A stretch of 64,000 nt of DNA from contig OU342635.1 in the NCBI GenBank assembly GCA_910589415.1, positions 36,544,929 to 36,608,928 of the forward strand. The letters are read 5' to 3'. The notes under the pieces were generated by a model. The model searched no databases. It was not told the DNA's origin and saw nothing but the letters and a program-made list of their open reading frames with translations. The position numbers and the translations under genes are program-made. Positions within the stretch are counted from its first letter, which is position 1. Each line of letters begins with the position of its first letter. This document shows positions 24,196 to 36,010 of the stretch, in pieces. Source of the stretch: Malachius bipustulatus. Its lineage: Eukaryota; Arthropoda; Insecta; Coleoptera; Melyridae.

Positions 24196-24747
24196 CAGGG
24201 TGTTCTACAAGCTCTATGACAAACTTTGACAGATGGTAGGTTGCTTGATTTTAAACATATTTTTTTTAATAAACATGGGTCCGATTCGTCTTTGTTTAGA
24301 AGTTACAAGCATTTAAAAAATCGTAATTTTTCAAGTTCAAGGCCCTGTAAAAGGAAAACGGTTCAAGATAGAGAAAAACGGCTTACATGTCCCTATTTTA
24401 ACTTTTCATGTACTATCCAATGATGTAGATGAAATGTTTATACAGGGTGATAAAAAATTTGAAAAAATCTGAGATTTCTCCACATTTAAAGAATCAAAGA
24501 AAGTACAAATGTTTCTATACCATAGGATAGTCCATAAAAAGTTAAAATAGGGACATGTAAGCCGTTTTTCTCTATCTTGAACCGTTTTCCTTTTACAGGG
24601 CCTTGAACTTGAAAAATTACGATTTTTTAAATGCTTGTAACTTCTAAACAAAAACGAATCGGACCCATGTTTATTAAAAAAAATATGTTTAAAATCAAGC
24701 AACCTACCATCTGTCAAAGTTTGTCATAGAGCTTGTAGAACACCCTG
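24196..24747. mobile_element. Foldback element with two near-identical 225-bp arms
   Basis: Left arm 24196-24420 and right arm 24523-24747 are inverted copies with very few differences; the peptide in one arm (MTDGRLLDFKHIFFNKHGSD) appears again from the other. Ends are CAGGGTGTTC and GAACACCCTG, with TA outside on both sides (24194-24195 and 24748-24749). The roughly 100-bp spacer includes another ACAGGGTGAT word. It has no transposase. The high arm identity suggests a fairly recent insertion or gene conversion between the arms. Confidence 0.9.
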
Positions 24748-24891
24748 TATAGAGTTAGTCTTAAAAAAATATTCTTCATGTCTGAGTGATTTTGCAGTCA
24801 GAATCGTACATTTTAGATTTTTTCCGATTCAATCAAAGGCATGAAAAATATTTACAAGACAAATAGATTTACTACACTATACAGTGTGTGT

Positions 24892-25737
24892 CACAAGCAT
24901 GGTACACCCCCTTTTTTTTATTTATTTTTTTGGATAATTTTTTGAAATTTGGTACGGCGCATATTCTCGATAGAGCGCACATTCTAGAAGAAAATTAATT
25001 TTTTTCGCACAGCCGGTTTTTCCGGAAATGTTACCAACTTTTTATTTTTTCTATTTATTTTTAAATGGGACACCCTACATATTATTATATTTTTGGATTC
25101 TATATATTTTTACGAATCCAACAATACCACATAAGTACCATTTTAAATGTCTAATTTGTTTTTATTCAATTTTTTATTTCAAAATTATAGTGTGCCATGA
25201 CTTCAGTTGTGTTCGTCACAGATGCAAAATGAGTTCACCAAAATGTCCCTTATTAGGTGGACTAGTAGATGGTACCTCGGTACCAATATGGTACCATTTG
25301 AAAAAAATGAATTCAGCTCAAAAAATCATTCCGGTGCGCATAATTTATCCATAAATCACTTAATTTAGCATTTTGAACAAAAATTCGATTTTTCTAGCAT
25401 TAGATGATCCAATTGGAGTAAAACGAAATAGTCATGGCACACTATAATTGAGAAATAAAAAATTAAATAAAAACAAATTTGACATTTAAAATGGTACTTA
25501 TGTAATATTGTTGGATTCGTACAAATGTATAGAATCCAAAAATATAATAATATATAGGGTGTCCCATTTAAAAATAAAAAGTTGGTGACATTTCCGGAAA
25601 AACCGAATTTGGAAAAAAAATTAATTTTCTGCTAAAAAGTGCGCTCTATCGAGAATATGCGACGTACCAAATTTCAAAAAATTATCTCAAAAAATAACGA
25701 AAAAAAAGGGGGTGTACCATGCCAGTCACACACACTG
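24892..25737. mobile_element. Foldback element with arms of about 400 bp, TA duplication
   Basis: The left end is CAGTGTGTGTCACAAGCATG and the right end, reverse-complemented, CAGTGTGTGTGACTGGCATG. TA is outside both ends (24890-24891 and 25738-25739). Inner blocks pair along nearly the whole length, for example GGGACACCCTA near 25068 with TAGGGTGTCCC near 25555, and GTGCCATGACT near 25192 with AGTCATGGCAC near 25430. It lacks any coding region. The termini resemble those of the element at 10547, so the two may share a transposase source. Confidence 0.88.
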
Positions 25738-25879
25738 TACGTTTGCGTCAAAATAATTCCCAATTAAAATTTACTCAAAAACTAGGTAGGAACTAGAAAA
25801 AATTGTGGAGCCAAAAAAATTATATAGAAAAGTTCTTAGATGGGTATTTAAATTATAATGTCTCATCTATCTCCCGGAC

Positions 25880-25945
25880 CCCCACTGCAAAGGTCTCAAA
25901 TAATCTCAAATAGTCTCAAATAGTTTCAAAGGTCTCAAAATAATT
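25880..25945 (+). repeat. Short imperfect tandem repeat of CTCAAATAGT type
   Basis: AATCTCAAATA, GTCTCAAATA, GTTTCAAAG and GTCTCAAAA follow each other with a period of about 10 bp, directly before the left end of the pogo-like element. Confidence 0.6.
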
Positions 25946-27855
25946 GGGTAATTCCGGGAGAGATAACTTTCTCGGAAATGGGTTAGTTGACTTTTTCCGA
26001 ATAATAAGTTATTTTAGCAACACACGGTAGTTTGTTAGTTGTTGTTGACAAGAGGGCGTTGCTTTGTGCTACTGGTGTTATTTTATGTTTTTTTTTTTAC
26101 CTATAATAAGTAATATATTGAATTTATTTTGTTCGACTATCTATAACAGTTTTTGCTAGATAAGTTAATTTATTTGGTTTTTCATACTCATGTTACAGCT
26201 TCAAGTTTTGTTGAGAGGATATTCGGTAATCCATTTCTCCCAGGTAAATTGGGTTAGTTGACCTGGTTGCCAGTTGAGACAGAGGGCTATCCTTTCTGGA
26301 TTTGCTCTTATGTTACCTACATTAAAATATATATTTCAGCTATGCCCAAGAAGTATAAGTTAAAATGGGATTTCTCAAGAGGTTCATGGACAGAGCAATA
26401 ATTGATAAGAGCAGTAAATGCAGTAAGACGAAAGGAAAAGTTCCACAGCCCACTTTAAGAAGGAGAATGAAGAAAAATTATTTTCAAAAACATTCCCTAG
26501 GCCCATCTTTGCCTTCTCAGTAAAGAAAATGAGAAAAAAATTAAAAACCATATTTTTTAAGTTATAAAGTAACAATAATTAAGTTACTTTTTTGCAACCA
26601 CTAGAACAAGAATGCGAGAAATGGCTTATAAACTGTCAGAACAAACGCAGGGATAAAACATTCTTTCAAACAGTGGGGACTTGCAGGCTATGACTAGCTG
26701 CATAGTTTTTTGAGAAGACATCCGCGGACTTGTGTCTTCAAAAAATAAAAATCCATCTTCAGTTTTTGCACAAAAAGACTCTAAGAATGTTGCTGCTATA
26801 ACTTTCGGCAGAAATATGCGAAACAATAAATTCAATTTGTTGTAATGCTGAAGGAAATTTTATCCCACGCAGGTTTTATATTCAGGGTGAAAATAAAAAA
26901 AAAAGAATTTGAAATGGATATGACACCGAGTTCTACAGTGTTTATGAACAAAAATCAGCATTATATAAACACTAAAATGTTCTAACTTGGTTAAAAAACC
27001 ACTTCGTTCCATGAAAGACCTGATGGTAAAATGATTCTTATTGTTTTAAATGGTCACTCCTGCCCATTGCAACTCAAAACAAAATTTTGAATACGGTGAA
27101 GCCTTCGGTTTCAAAGCCTGGTGGAATACATCCCTGCAATAATCCCAATGTAATTCCAGATTATGCTTTCCTTGAAAACTCATCAGAATTATGATTATGT
27201 TCTATACAGTCGAGGTTCCAAGAAGTGTGGAAGTTAACTCTGCTTTGGACAAATCTGGTCCTCCAAGATTGTTTGAAGTAAGGCAAGAAGTTACTAGTCC
27301 CATGAGGACACCATTTACTATAAGAAAATAATGCATCAGCAAATTATTAATATACTTAAAAATACTGCCCCTATACCATCCACTTCAGGCATTATGAAAA
27401 GCAAATCTACCATGGACAAACAGTTTCAGGTCCCGCAATTTCAACATCAACAAAATTTACTCCGAGTAAAATTTTGGACAATATTGTTACTGTACCATCT
27501 ACATCAGGCGTATTGAAGCAAAACCGAGTTCAAAGTGAGTTGAATCATTATTAAACAGTCCCCAGAATGTAGGAAAAAGCAAAGAAGCTGAAAAGAAAAA
27601 GACGAGGAGAACGTAATGAAAAAACAGAAAAACTGGCTTTAGAGCGTTCATTGCATGTTCTTGCTATATGGTTCCATGAAAGTTGCTCAAAATTCCTCCA
27701 CTTATGTGACAAATGTGGTAGAGTATTGGCCAAAAAGAGGAATTTAGTCATATCACCCTGAAATGTAAGTCAACTCTCCCATACATCATGTGGGGTGAGA
27801 TGACTTTTTGTAAAAAAAAATTACAAGAAGTGAGCCACCTCTCCCAGAATTACTC
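25946..27855 (+). mobile_element. Pogo/Tigger-like DNA transposon, internally deleted
   Basis: Terminal words GGGTAATTCCGGGAGAGATA (left) and, reverse-complemented, GAGTAATTCTGGGAGAGGTG (right, ending near 27855) form imperfect TIRs. The plus strand between them encodes broken pieces of a pogo-like DDE transposase in the correct order. These are an N-terminal psq-type HTH (MPKKYKLKWDFSRGSWTEQ, near 26342), NAGIKHSFKQWGLAGYD (CENP-B-type HTH), CCNAEGNFIP and TPSSTVFMNKNQHYINTKMF, then KNHFVP and ILIVLNGHSC (DDE core). After a gap come NPNVIPDYAFLENSSEL, a Ser/Thr-rich stretch ending VPSTSGVLKQN, and a Lys-rich region. The end has WFHESCSKFLHLCDKCGR, a Cys/His metal-binding tail. Many stops and frameshifts are present, and the second half of the core is deleted. 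It cannot make a working enzyme. Confidence 0.8.
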
Positions 27856-28084
27856 TATAGCTAAAAAATAAAAGATGTGTTGTTAGAAAACATTACATCA
27901 AGGTATGGAAAAAGAACAAAAAATATATAAGTATTGGTAAGAGATAGGACACGAAGGTAGGTATACTGTGTCAGAAAAAAAATAGTTTGTATTAAAAAAA
28001 AAAAAAAAAAAATGGTCCTCCTCATCTGAAGACATGGACATAGAAGTTGAATGTAATGATTCCAGCGATGATGCCGAAGAAGAT

Positions 28085-28560
28085 GGAAAGAGAGGCGCAT
28101 AGGACAAGGAGAACAATATTAAAAATAACAAGAGGACTGGCTTTAGAGCGTTCATTGTTCTTGTTATGGTTCCATGAAAGTTGCTCAAAATTCCTCCACT
28201 GAGGTGACAAATGTGGTGGAGTATTGGCCAAAAAGAGGAAATATATACATGAGTCATATCACCCTGAAATGTGAGTTAACTCCCCCATACACGGGGGGTG
28301 AGATGACTTTTTGTACTAACGCAAGCAATTTTTTTTTTTTATTTAGGTACAATTGAATTGTTTTTCTTAATTTTTTTGTTACGTGGCATTGCAAAACGTT
28401 TGAGTTACATATTTTTAGTTAAGTTTTTTTTGCTTAACGATTTATTTTGAAAAAAAAAATTACAAGAAGTGAGCCATCTCTCCCGGAATTACTCTAGCTA
28501 CAAAATAAAAGATCTGTTGTTAGAAAACATTATATCAAAGTATGGAAGAGTTCCATTAAT
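28085..28560 (+). repeat. Second copy of the pogo-like 3' end (segmental duplication)
   Basis: The block from about 27590 to 27925 is repeated here with moderate divergence. It includes the CTTTAGAGCGTTCATTG word, the region encoding WFHESCSKFLH, the right TIR (CTCTCCCGGAATTACTC near 28480) and the flanking sequence beyond it (AAAATAAAAGAT...GTTAGAAAACATTA). Because host flank is copied as well, this is a duplication of the locus rather than a second transposition. About 120 bp of unrelated sequence containing a long A-run separates the copies, and this copy has an extra 130 bp inserted before its right TIR. Confidence 0.75.
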
Positions 28561-31500
28561 TGTCGACAAGCAATCACTTCCTTAATTTTTTAGTACCTAC
28601 ATATAATTAGATAAGCATTACGTATTGACATTGACCCCCCCCCCCCATTTTAAGATCAAATTGAAGAGTTATTTCAGCTAGAAAAAATTGATGTTTACTT
28701 TCATCTTTCATCACAAAGTCATCTAATATAAAAATTCCGGCTTGAATAAAGCAGTGATTTTTGCATTAAAAAAACGACGATATGTAAGTAATTAAAAAGT
28801 TTTGCAGATAATTAGTGAATGGAAATGGAAGTAAATTAATGGTAGAAATTTCATACTCTGATTGTTGATTAATCAAACATCAAAGTACGCGGTCAATATA
28901 CACCTGAAGTCCTGTAAAGGAAATGTTTTAATTTATACCAATCTATTTATGCTTACCATCTGCCTTTCCAATTTCCAACATCAAATCTCTCTACTAAACA
29001 AGCACGTATATGTATTAGGTAGGTACTTATAGAAAAAGAAAAGACACCTACATCAATTTTACCTCGTTATCTTTCCAAAGTTATAGTTCATAAAATACAA
29101 CAAAGTTAAAGTCAAATAGGAAAGCAAAAACATTACACTCGTCCAGGCTTAAGTGGATCAAGATCAACGTATAAGCAATAAAATCAAGCTTTAGTTGATT
29201 TACAGTCCGGCCACACAGGATCATCCAGTTAATGGCACTCTATTGATTAAGATTTTGAATTACGGCCTAATGGTTCCCACATCCACACACACACGGTTAG
29301 GAAGTAATTAAAGAGATGACGGCCTTGAAAGGAGCGGCCGTCAGCGTTACAATAATGGGCAGCTTCTTCCATTATGCGCGGCTCTTGCTTGATGGTCTGA
29401 TAGCCGACCAGAAGACTCCTTTGACTGATGACTGTCCGACCGCTGTAATGAAGGCTTCTGATGGTGCTGATGTTTTAGCATCCAGAAGGAGACGCCCAGA
29501 AACGACGTGATTGGCTGACAACGTATCGACCTGTGCCTGATGACAAAATCTTACCTAGTAACAAAGGACAGGAAGAGTTGAAATGATCATTAAAGGATTC
29601 AGATTTATTCTATATATACCTATACATCCTGGAACTAATTCGAAAATAATAAATTTGAATATTTTTTCTTTTTGATTTAACTTTTCCCTAATTTGTTGAA
29701 AGAATGTAAATAATTCCAGTTTTTTTTACAAGATAAACTTATGAGAAATCTGACCATAAACTTTGACTCCAGATTTTTATGAAAACGTAAAAATACACAA
29801 ATAAAAGCAACTATGCCAATTAACTATTCGCAACTATGCGAATACTTAATAATCGCCTTTTTCAGTGTACCTGAACCTCATCATCTCGAAGAATTATTTG
29901 TTCTATTTAACGAAGATTTCAATAAAAAAAAGTATAAGCAGAAGCACCAATTTGAAGAAGAATTACAATTTTTTCATGAGAAAGGAAAAATAAATGAAAG
30001 ACGGTCATTCTTAAAGATCCCGATAAATCGAAGGTGATAATTCTGATTACCAATAATTAAGGATAATCGCCCCCTTCGGGGATATCAAAATCAGTCTTCT
30101 CATCAAGGAGATACGCGATATGTGACAACCGTCTAATAAAAGGACGAAAGTGCAATTAAGAGGGAACACGATATATATAGGACTATTATTTATTCCTGAT
30201 TGCAAATAATATCCTTCAAAGCAGGGAAAATAATATGTATAAGTTCGTCTTTTTAGGTCTATATCTCAAAGCTTCTATGAATAAATATGAAACAAAAATC
30301 AACAACTGCGCGAATAATCGTCTATAAAGGTCCTTTGAAGTGGGACGGAGGTGTAGAGAAAAAGGACGATATTTTACAGCCTCTTTCAGGATTTCTCTGG
30401 TAGACCAGTTGTTTGTTTTCATGTGTTCGAAGGAGTTTAATGCTTTCATGGTTTTAAAGAATACTTCGTCATTCTGGAGACACAAAAGGATTATCTAGGT
30501 CCTTGATGTCATTTACAAGCAGGGACAAAGTATCAGTAGGGTAGCAAGGATGAAAGTGCAACCAGAAGGAATAACATGAAAAGAAAAAGAGGGATACTGT
30601 TATATAATTAAATAAATATGGTAAAATTTATGACTCAAAAATAGGAGGGGATAAGAAATTATTTTGATAAAATATGTTTAAAGTTTTGGCATAATCCTAA
30701 TTTCCTCCAAGATGAATTTATTCGTCAGTTTTTCAGATTTTATTTAATTTTTTCAAGCAGCTTCTAAATCTTTATAGGGGATGCAAAGTCTTTAAAGGAA
30801 CTTACGCAGGTGGGCCAATATTTACAAGAACTTGTTGACTATCTGTAAAGAATGAATCAGTCTTAAAATTCTTCAAATTTCTGAGATTATATTAGTATAA
30901 TCTCCGTGATCCTTAGTATATCGGATCAAAGAAGTGGGTAATTAGAGTTGTTCGTCTGGATGCGCGTTCACGCAATGATATACTCCGCGCAACCTACCTC
31001 CACTTCCTAGTGCTGGGAGGGGGAAACTTTGAAATCTTAAAGGAACACATAGGTAGGTACTTTCTTTTTCTTTATTGCAGATTCGAATTTTATGATTTAA
31101 AATACTTGGGGAAATTGTTCCCCCCCCCCTCCAATGTAGGGTGCGGGAGGGGTGAATTTGAAATTTTAGTTAAAGAACCCTTATGTTTATTGCAGATTTA
31201 GATTTACGACCGAAATACGTAATGGAATTATGTATATGTACGTTTTTTTTTTCGATTAATGACAGAAGACGCTGTTATGGAAGAAATTAACTTTCTTCGA
31301 TTTGTGTCTTCATACCACCAGCAACTGAAATTGAATGAAAAAGATCCACGAATGGAGAATAAAAATTACGACAAATTCTACGCATTTTTAGCCACAAAAT
31401 TCGAATCTGCAATAAGAAAAAATTGGTTGCTAGCTAAGATTTCAAATTGCATGAAGGGGGAGGGAGGGAGAAATTTCCTAAAATAGTAGCCACTTGTCTT

Positions 31501-31700
31501 TTAATAAGAGTTTTCTGCTGAATACAAAACGTGATCTAATTTATTTTCTCTTACCATTGTGAAGACAAAGAACATTAAAAAAAAAGGTCAGACTAAATAG
31601 GTAATTTCCATAAATCTCCATAACACACCTTTAATACTTTTAATTCATAAATAAAACAGGCAAAAAAAATAATGAAATGATGAAATTACAAACTGAAAGA
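28561..31700. other. Non-coding stretch with homopolymer C runs and one GC-richer island
   Basis: A run of 12 C lies at 28635-28646 and a run of 10 C at 31120-31129. About 29200-29520 is GC-richer (GACGGCCTTGAAAGGAGCGG) with several ATTA cores nearby and is a candidate regulatory element. ORFs at 29813-30037 and 31259-31486 are Lys/Glu-rich, without recognised motifs, and probably not genes. Near 31010 and 31140 the word GGGGG(A/T)GAA-TTTGAAAT-TTAAAG occurs twice about 130 bp apart. Confidence 0.45.
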
Positions 31701-32045
31701 AAATATTGTGTCAATGATTCCCTGTCTCTTTCTCGCCGGGGGTCATCATGAGAGGTATTGTTGCGGAGCGTGGCGCTGCCGCTGCTTTAATCAACAGTAT
31801 AATGAAAAGCTGGCGCCTCTGGGTCGCCGTCAAGACACGCACATCAGCTACACGGCAAGAATTAAACCCGCACACTGGCCATCATTACGACCATTTCGCC
31901 CAGTAGAGTGTGGAACTGTAGCGGTAGAGTCACTACAGAGTCTGGGCGAAATGGTGGTAATGGAGGAATGTCTTTTATTTTATGCGGATGAATTCCTTAA
32001 CGCATTGATGGTGTTGGTGCCGGTGATTATGGTAAATTGTATATA
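31700..32045. other. GC-richer block with a strong imperfect hairpin
   Basis: CCATTTCGCCCAG (31891-31903) and CTGGGCGAAATGG (31942-31954) are perfect inverted copies. Pairing continues outward imperfectly (CCATCATTACGA with GGTAATGG), giving a stem around a 38-base loop. The surrounding 340 bp are much richer in CpG than the neighbourhood. A reading frame crosses it (31708-32046) but has no recognised motif. It could be a conserved regulatory element, a structured RNA or a relic repeat. Confidence 0.4.
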
Positions 32046-32049
32046 AGCC

Positions 32050-35000
32050 TCCATTTCCTTTAAGACCTAGATCTAGTTTTACGTCTATGCGGAAGGGTAA
32101 AATGAGCCTTTCAATTCTAATATCAATTTTATGAGTCTTAAAATTAAATTTATGGATACTGTCATGCAGACACTAACATCGGAGTAAAATGCATTATGTT
32201 AGGTATGTACAACATTGTTGACTTAACTGTTAAGATGGAATTCTTGCCACTATTTTTTAAAGTGTTAACGCATGAAATTGGAGAAGATACTGAAGGCTCT
32301 TATTCAACAAGGATCAGGTTTTTTCATTGACCATGCATGCACCAGTCAGTCAGCACAATTATCTCGCAAATAACATCATCATTTTCTTGATCGAATAATT
32401 ATTTCTACCGGAAAGAATAAACTACCTTCCAAGGTAAAAAATTAATTTCATGTCTTCTGCTGTTGCTGCAATAAAGCAACTCTCACCACTAAATAAATAT
32501 AAATATCTACTTATTTGAAATAAGAATTCTTTCTTTACAAACGCTTTCGACACCTTTACATCCCATAAATTTAATAAACCTACCAATGATCTGAATAGAG
32601 AAGAATTTTACGACTCATCAGTTAATAAAGATAATTTTAAGAAAATAACATATCTCATGTAGACTATTTGTCTCTCCTGAAATAAAATGTTCCATCACTA
32701 TTTTATAACGCCTCATTTCCTTTTATAACACTGACGGTAGGTAGCTAGTTACCATTATAGCTCTATAATTCATCTCCACGTTTGACACTAACGTCACTGA
32801 CCGACGATTTCACCGATTCCTCTTCTCATGTTACGTCATTCTGGACATACAATTAAGCCCTCATGTGTCCGATAATTAGAGCTTCGAGTTACTCAAAGAA
32901 CTAATTGAACTATACGCTAGTCGAGGCATTCATTTGAAAGGGTTCCGATTGCTCAACTGCACGGGGGAGGTCATATGAGCTCTGATATCGTTTCGTTGAT
33001 AATAATTGGCATGAGGTCATTCTCGGCATGACATTTTTAGAAATATAACACTTACACCTACAGGGTCATAGTATCTGTTAATTTGTACTGGGGGTTGATT
33101 ACCCGGACAAGTTGTACTGTTGTTATATAAATGCATTAAGTAGGTATAGGAAGTCGCGATTCCTTGATTGATTTTTTTTAGGAGCCACCCGTTGCATAAT
33201 TTTCAGTTATTCTTCTTGTTCTTAGTCTTCTTCTTCTTCCTTCACTTTTATTTATATGTACATGCTCGCCTATGATCCATATACATAGTGAAATTAAAAA
33301 ACATGATAAGAATTAAGCAAAGTTATAGGGAGGAACAGTAGATGTGTTTTCAAATTAATTTTTTGCAGTCAGTTGAAACATTGTAGATGTAGGTATCTAC
33401 GAAACGTCAAAATTTGGAGCTAGACATTTTGCATTTTGGTTCCATGGTTTTTTTTATATGAAAGATCTGTCCCAGTTTTTTTTTAGTACCACTTTTTAGT
33501 TATTAATGTACACCCTGTAAGTATGCACTATTTTTTCGAAAAAATATTATAGGTAGGTACCTATACACTTGGACCTGTTCAATAGCCTGAAAAGTTCTTT
33601 TTCGAGATAATGCTTTTTATTAGGTCCTCTTTCCAAATTAACGTACCTGATTGGTTTAAAAATGATCAAAATTTTGACAATAATTTAAAATTGTTCACTT
33701 TGACATATCAAAAAAGCAAACAACTATTTCAAGGCTGGCCAAATAGCTAGTAAAAGCTAAAGGCCATAAACCCTGAAGAAGAAGAAGAACTATTTCAAGT
33801 TTATAAAAAGAAATAAAAAATATTAGTTAAAAACTTTTTTTTTCCTTAATTTTTGTATCAATTTTGAAATATCCAATTTGCTACCCTATTTCTTTATTGA
33901 GAGTATTTTATTTGAGCAATTTGAATAGGAATTCCGAAAATAACTTTTTGTATTAAGACATAACGTGTGACATTGTTGGCCGTCTTCGTATTATCTTGTT
34001 TCCAACTGTTTGTAATCAAATAATTTAAGCAATTTTCTTTTTATAAAATTGTAATAATTTTACTTCCTGTTTGGATCATGTTCAGCAGAAAAGTATCAAA
34101 TTATTCCCGGATCCTACCTGATGGTTTAGGTATACAGATTTTTATTGAAAAGTATCTCAATCGAACAGGTATGGGATTAAGGAACTCATATAGCAATGGA
34201 TTTAGAGTGTTGTGCTCTTTCCTGTCATCGACAATGTCGCTTAATCCGCTTAGTGTCATGTCATTCATTATAAAGGAATCTAGTCGAATAGAACTCGTGT
34301 AATCCCCTGGTATCTGGTGGTATTACAGAAATGCTTGTTTACTTTGTGAAAAAAGGAAGGGGAATACTGAATACTTGTAGGTAAGTATGCATTATAACCC
34401 TTACCTGGTTCATTTAATAAAACTTGGTTTGTTGGGGATAAACATTATGTATTTTTTTAAAATTGCCATTAATAAATAACCATGTTAAAGTCACAAATAA
34501 CCACCAGTTTTTTTCTCCAATGTGACTTATTTTGTTCTTGACTCATCCCATAAATTTTTTATTTATACTGCGATGTCAACCACTTTTTTAATGGTAAAGC
34601 TTGATGATCTGATTTATTGGAATAAAAAGCAGCTCCTTTCCTATGCGAAATCCAGGGCTTACTAGATCAGTGTTTAGTGGTAAAATTTCAAGAATTAATA
34701 TTAGTGATTTTTTTTAATCTGTGCACGATACTGGATCCACCATCTCATCTCAAAACGTACCTACTGTACTAAATTTGATCGAAACATGTTAATAAGTAAG
34801 TAGGTATTAAAAGGATTATAGCTCAATTTAATGATGGTGTGACCAAATTTTTCAACAAAAAAACTCGTTATAATAAGAATTCTTAACTTTTAATATTTGG
34901 CTATAAAATCGTTATTAATACTCAATAGGCTTCGATAATTTTGGTTCAGCACTGTTTTAAGAGATGCTGAATCTATCAGTGGCGTACGTACTGCTCATTT

Positions 35001-35340
35001 TTCTAAAAAAAATTGCTATTATGTTTTTCTTGAGGTTCTCCTGCTATAAAAACTGATCCAATAGGTCTTGGTTTTTGTATATGACTCTTTTTTTGCTTTT
35101 CATGTCTTAAAACCATAGTCGAAAACCAACAAACTATTTATTGAGTATGCCTTTTCGATGTGGGTTGAATTTTATTTTTGTAACTTTCTTGATATTAAAG
35201 AAAATAATAAAAAAACTGTTTTTTGGCGTTGCTCAAAGGGCTATATCTTAGCAGGGGTGCTCATTTGAATTTTTTTATATGAAAGACGTGCCTTAATTTT
35301 CAACAAGGAACCATCCCTTGATTTTTTTTTTAATTATTGT
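32050..35340. other. Non-coding stretch, nothing firm
   Basis: About 32750-33010 is somewhat less AT-rich and may be regulatory. Scraps of the TACACCCTGTA transposon-end word occur near 33520. No gene is supported; the ORF at 34078-34302 has no known motif. Confidence 0.45.
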
Positions 35341-35341
35341 A

Positions 35342-36010
35342 AAGTCAAATTTTGTAAAAGGGAAGGGATTATTGTGTATGAGTCCCCTAAATGAAACCTG
35401 CTTGTCAAGGTTTTTGCACTATAATTGCAAGATGGGGGTCTTTGTTGTTTCGAATTGTGGCGCACCAAAAAACTTGGGTTGCTTCTAAGCGCGAGAAATT
35501 GTAACTTCTCAAGTCAAATTTTGGAAAAATGAAGGGATAATTGTGAATATGTCCCATAAATTACAAGAAACTTGCTTGTCAAGATTTTTAAACTAAAATT
35601 GCAAAATGGCGGTCTTTATTGCTCATAATTTTGGCACCAAAAAAATTGGTTTGCTTCCAAGCATGACAAAATTGTAGCTTGTTAAGTAAAATTTTGTAAA
35701 AAGGAAGGGATTATTGTGTATGAATCCCCTAAATTATACATGAAACCTGGCCTGTCAAGATTTTTGAACTAAAATTGCAAAATGGCGATCTTTGTTGTTC
35801 CGAATTTTGGAACCAAAAAACTTGATTTGCTTCTAAGCGTGACAAAATTGTAACAAGTTACTCTAAATTTTGTAACAAGGGAGGGATTATTGGGTATAAG
35901 TCTATCAAAATTTTTGAGCTATGGTTTAATTGCAAGATTGGGGTTTTGTTGTTCCGAATTTTGGCACTAAAAAATTTGGTTTGCTTCTAAACGCGATAAA
36001 TTATTATTTT
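35342..36010 (+). repeat. Satellite-like tandem repeat, four units of about 172 bp
   Basis: Units begin near 35342, 35511, 35684 and 35861 (spacing 169, 173 and 177). Each has AAATTTTGTAA-AAGGGA-GGGATTATTG early, CTTGTCAAGATTTTT and ATTGCAA-ATGG in the middle, and GTTGCTTCTAAGCGCGA-type sequence at the end. They differ from each other at many sites, so the array is old. No coding potential is conserved between units. Confidence 0.85.

Noticed and set aside
28635..28646. Poly-C run as a functional element
   Set aside because: A plain homopolymer; probably slippage or sequencing noise.
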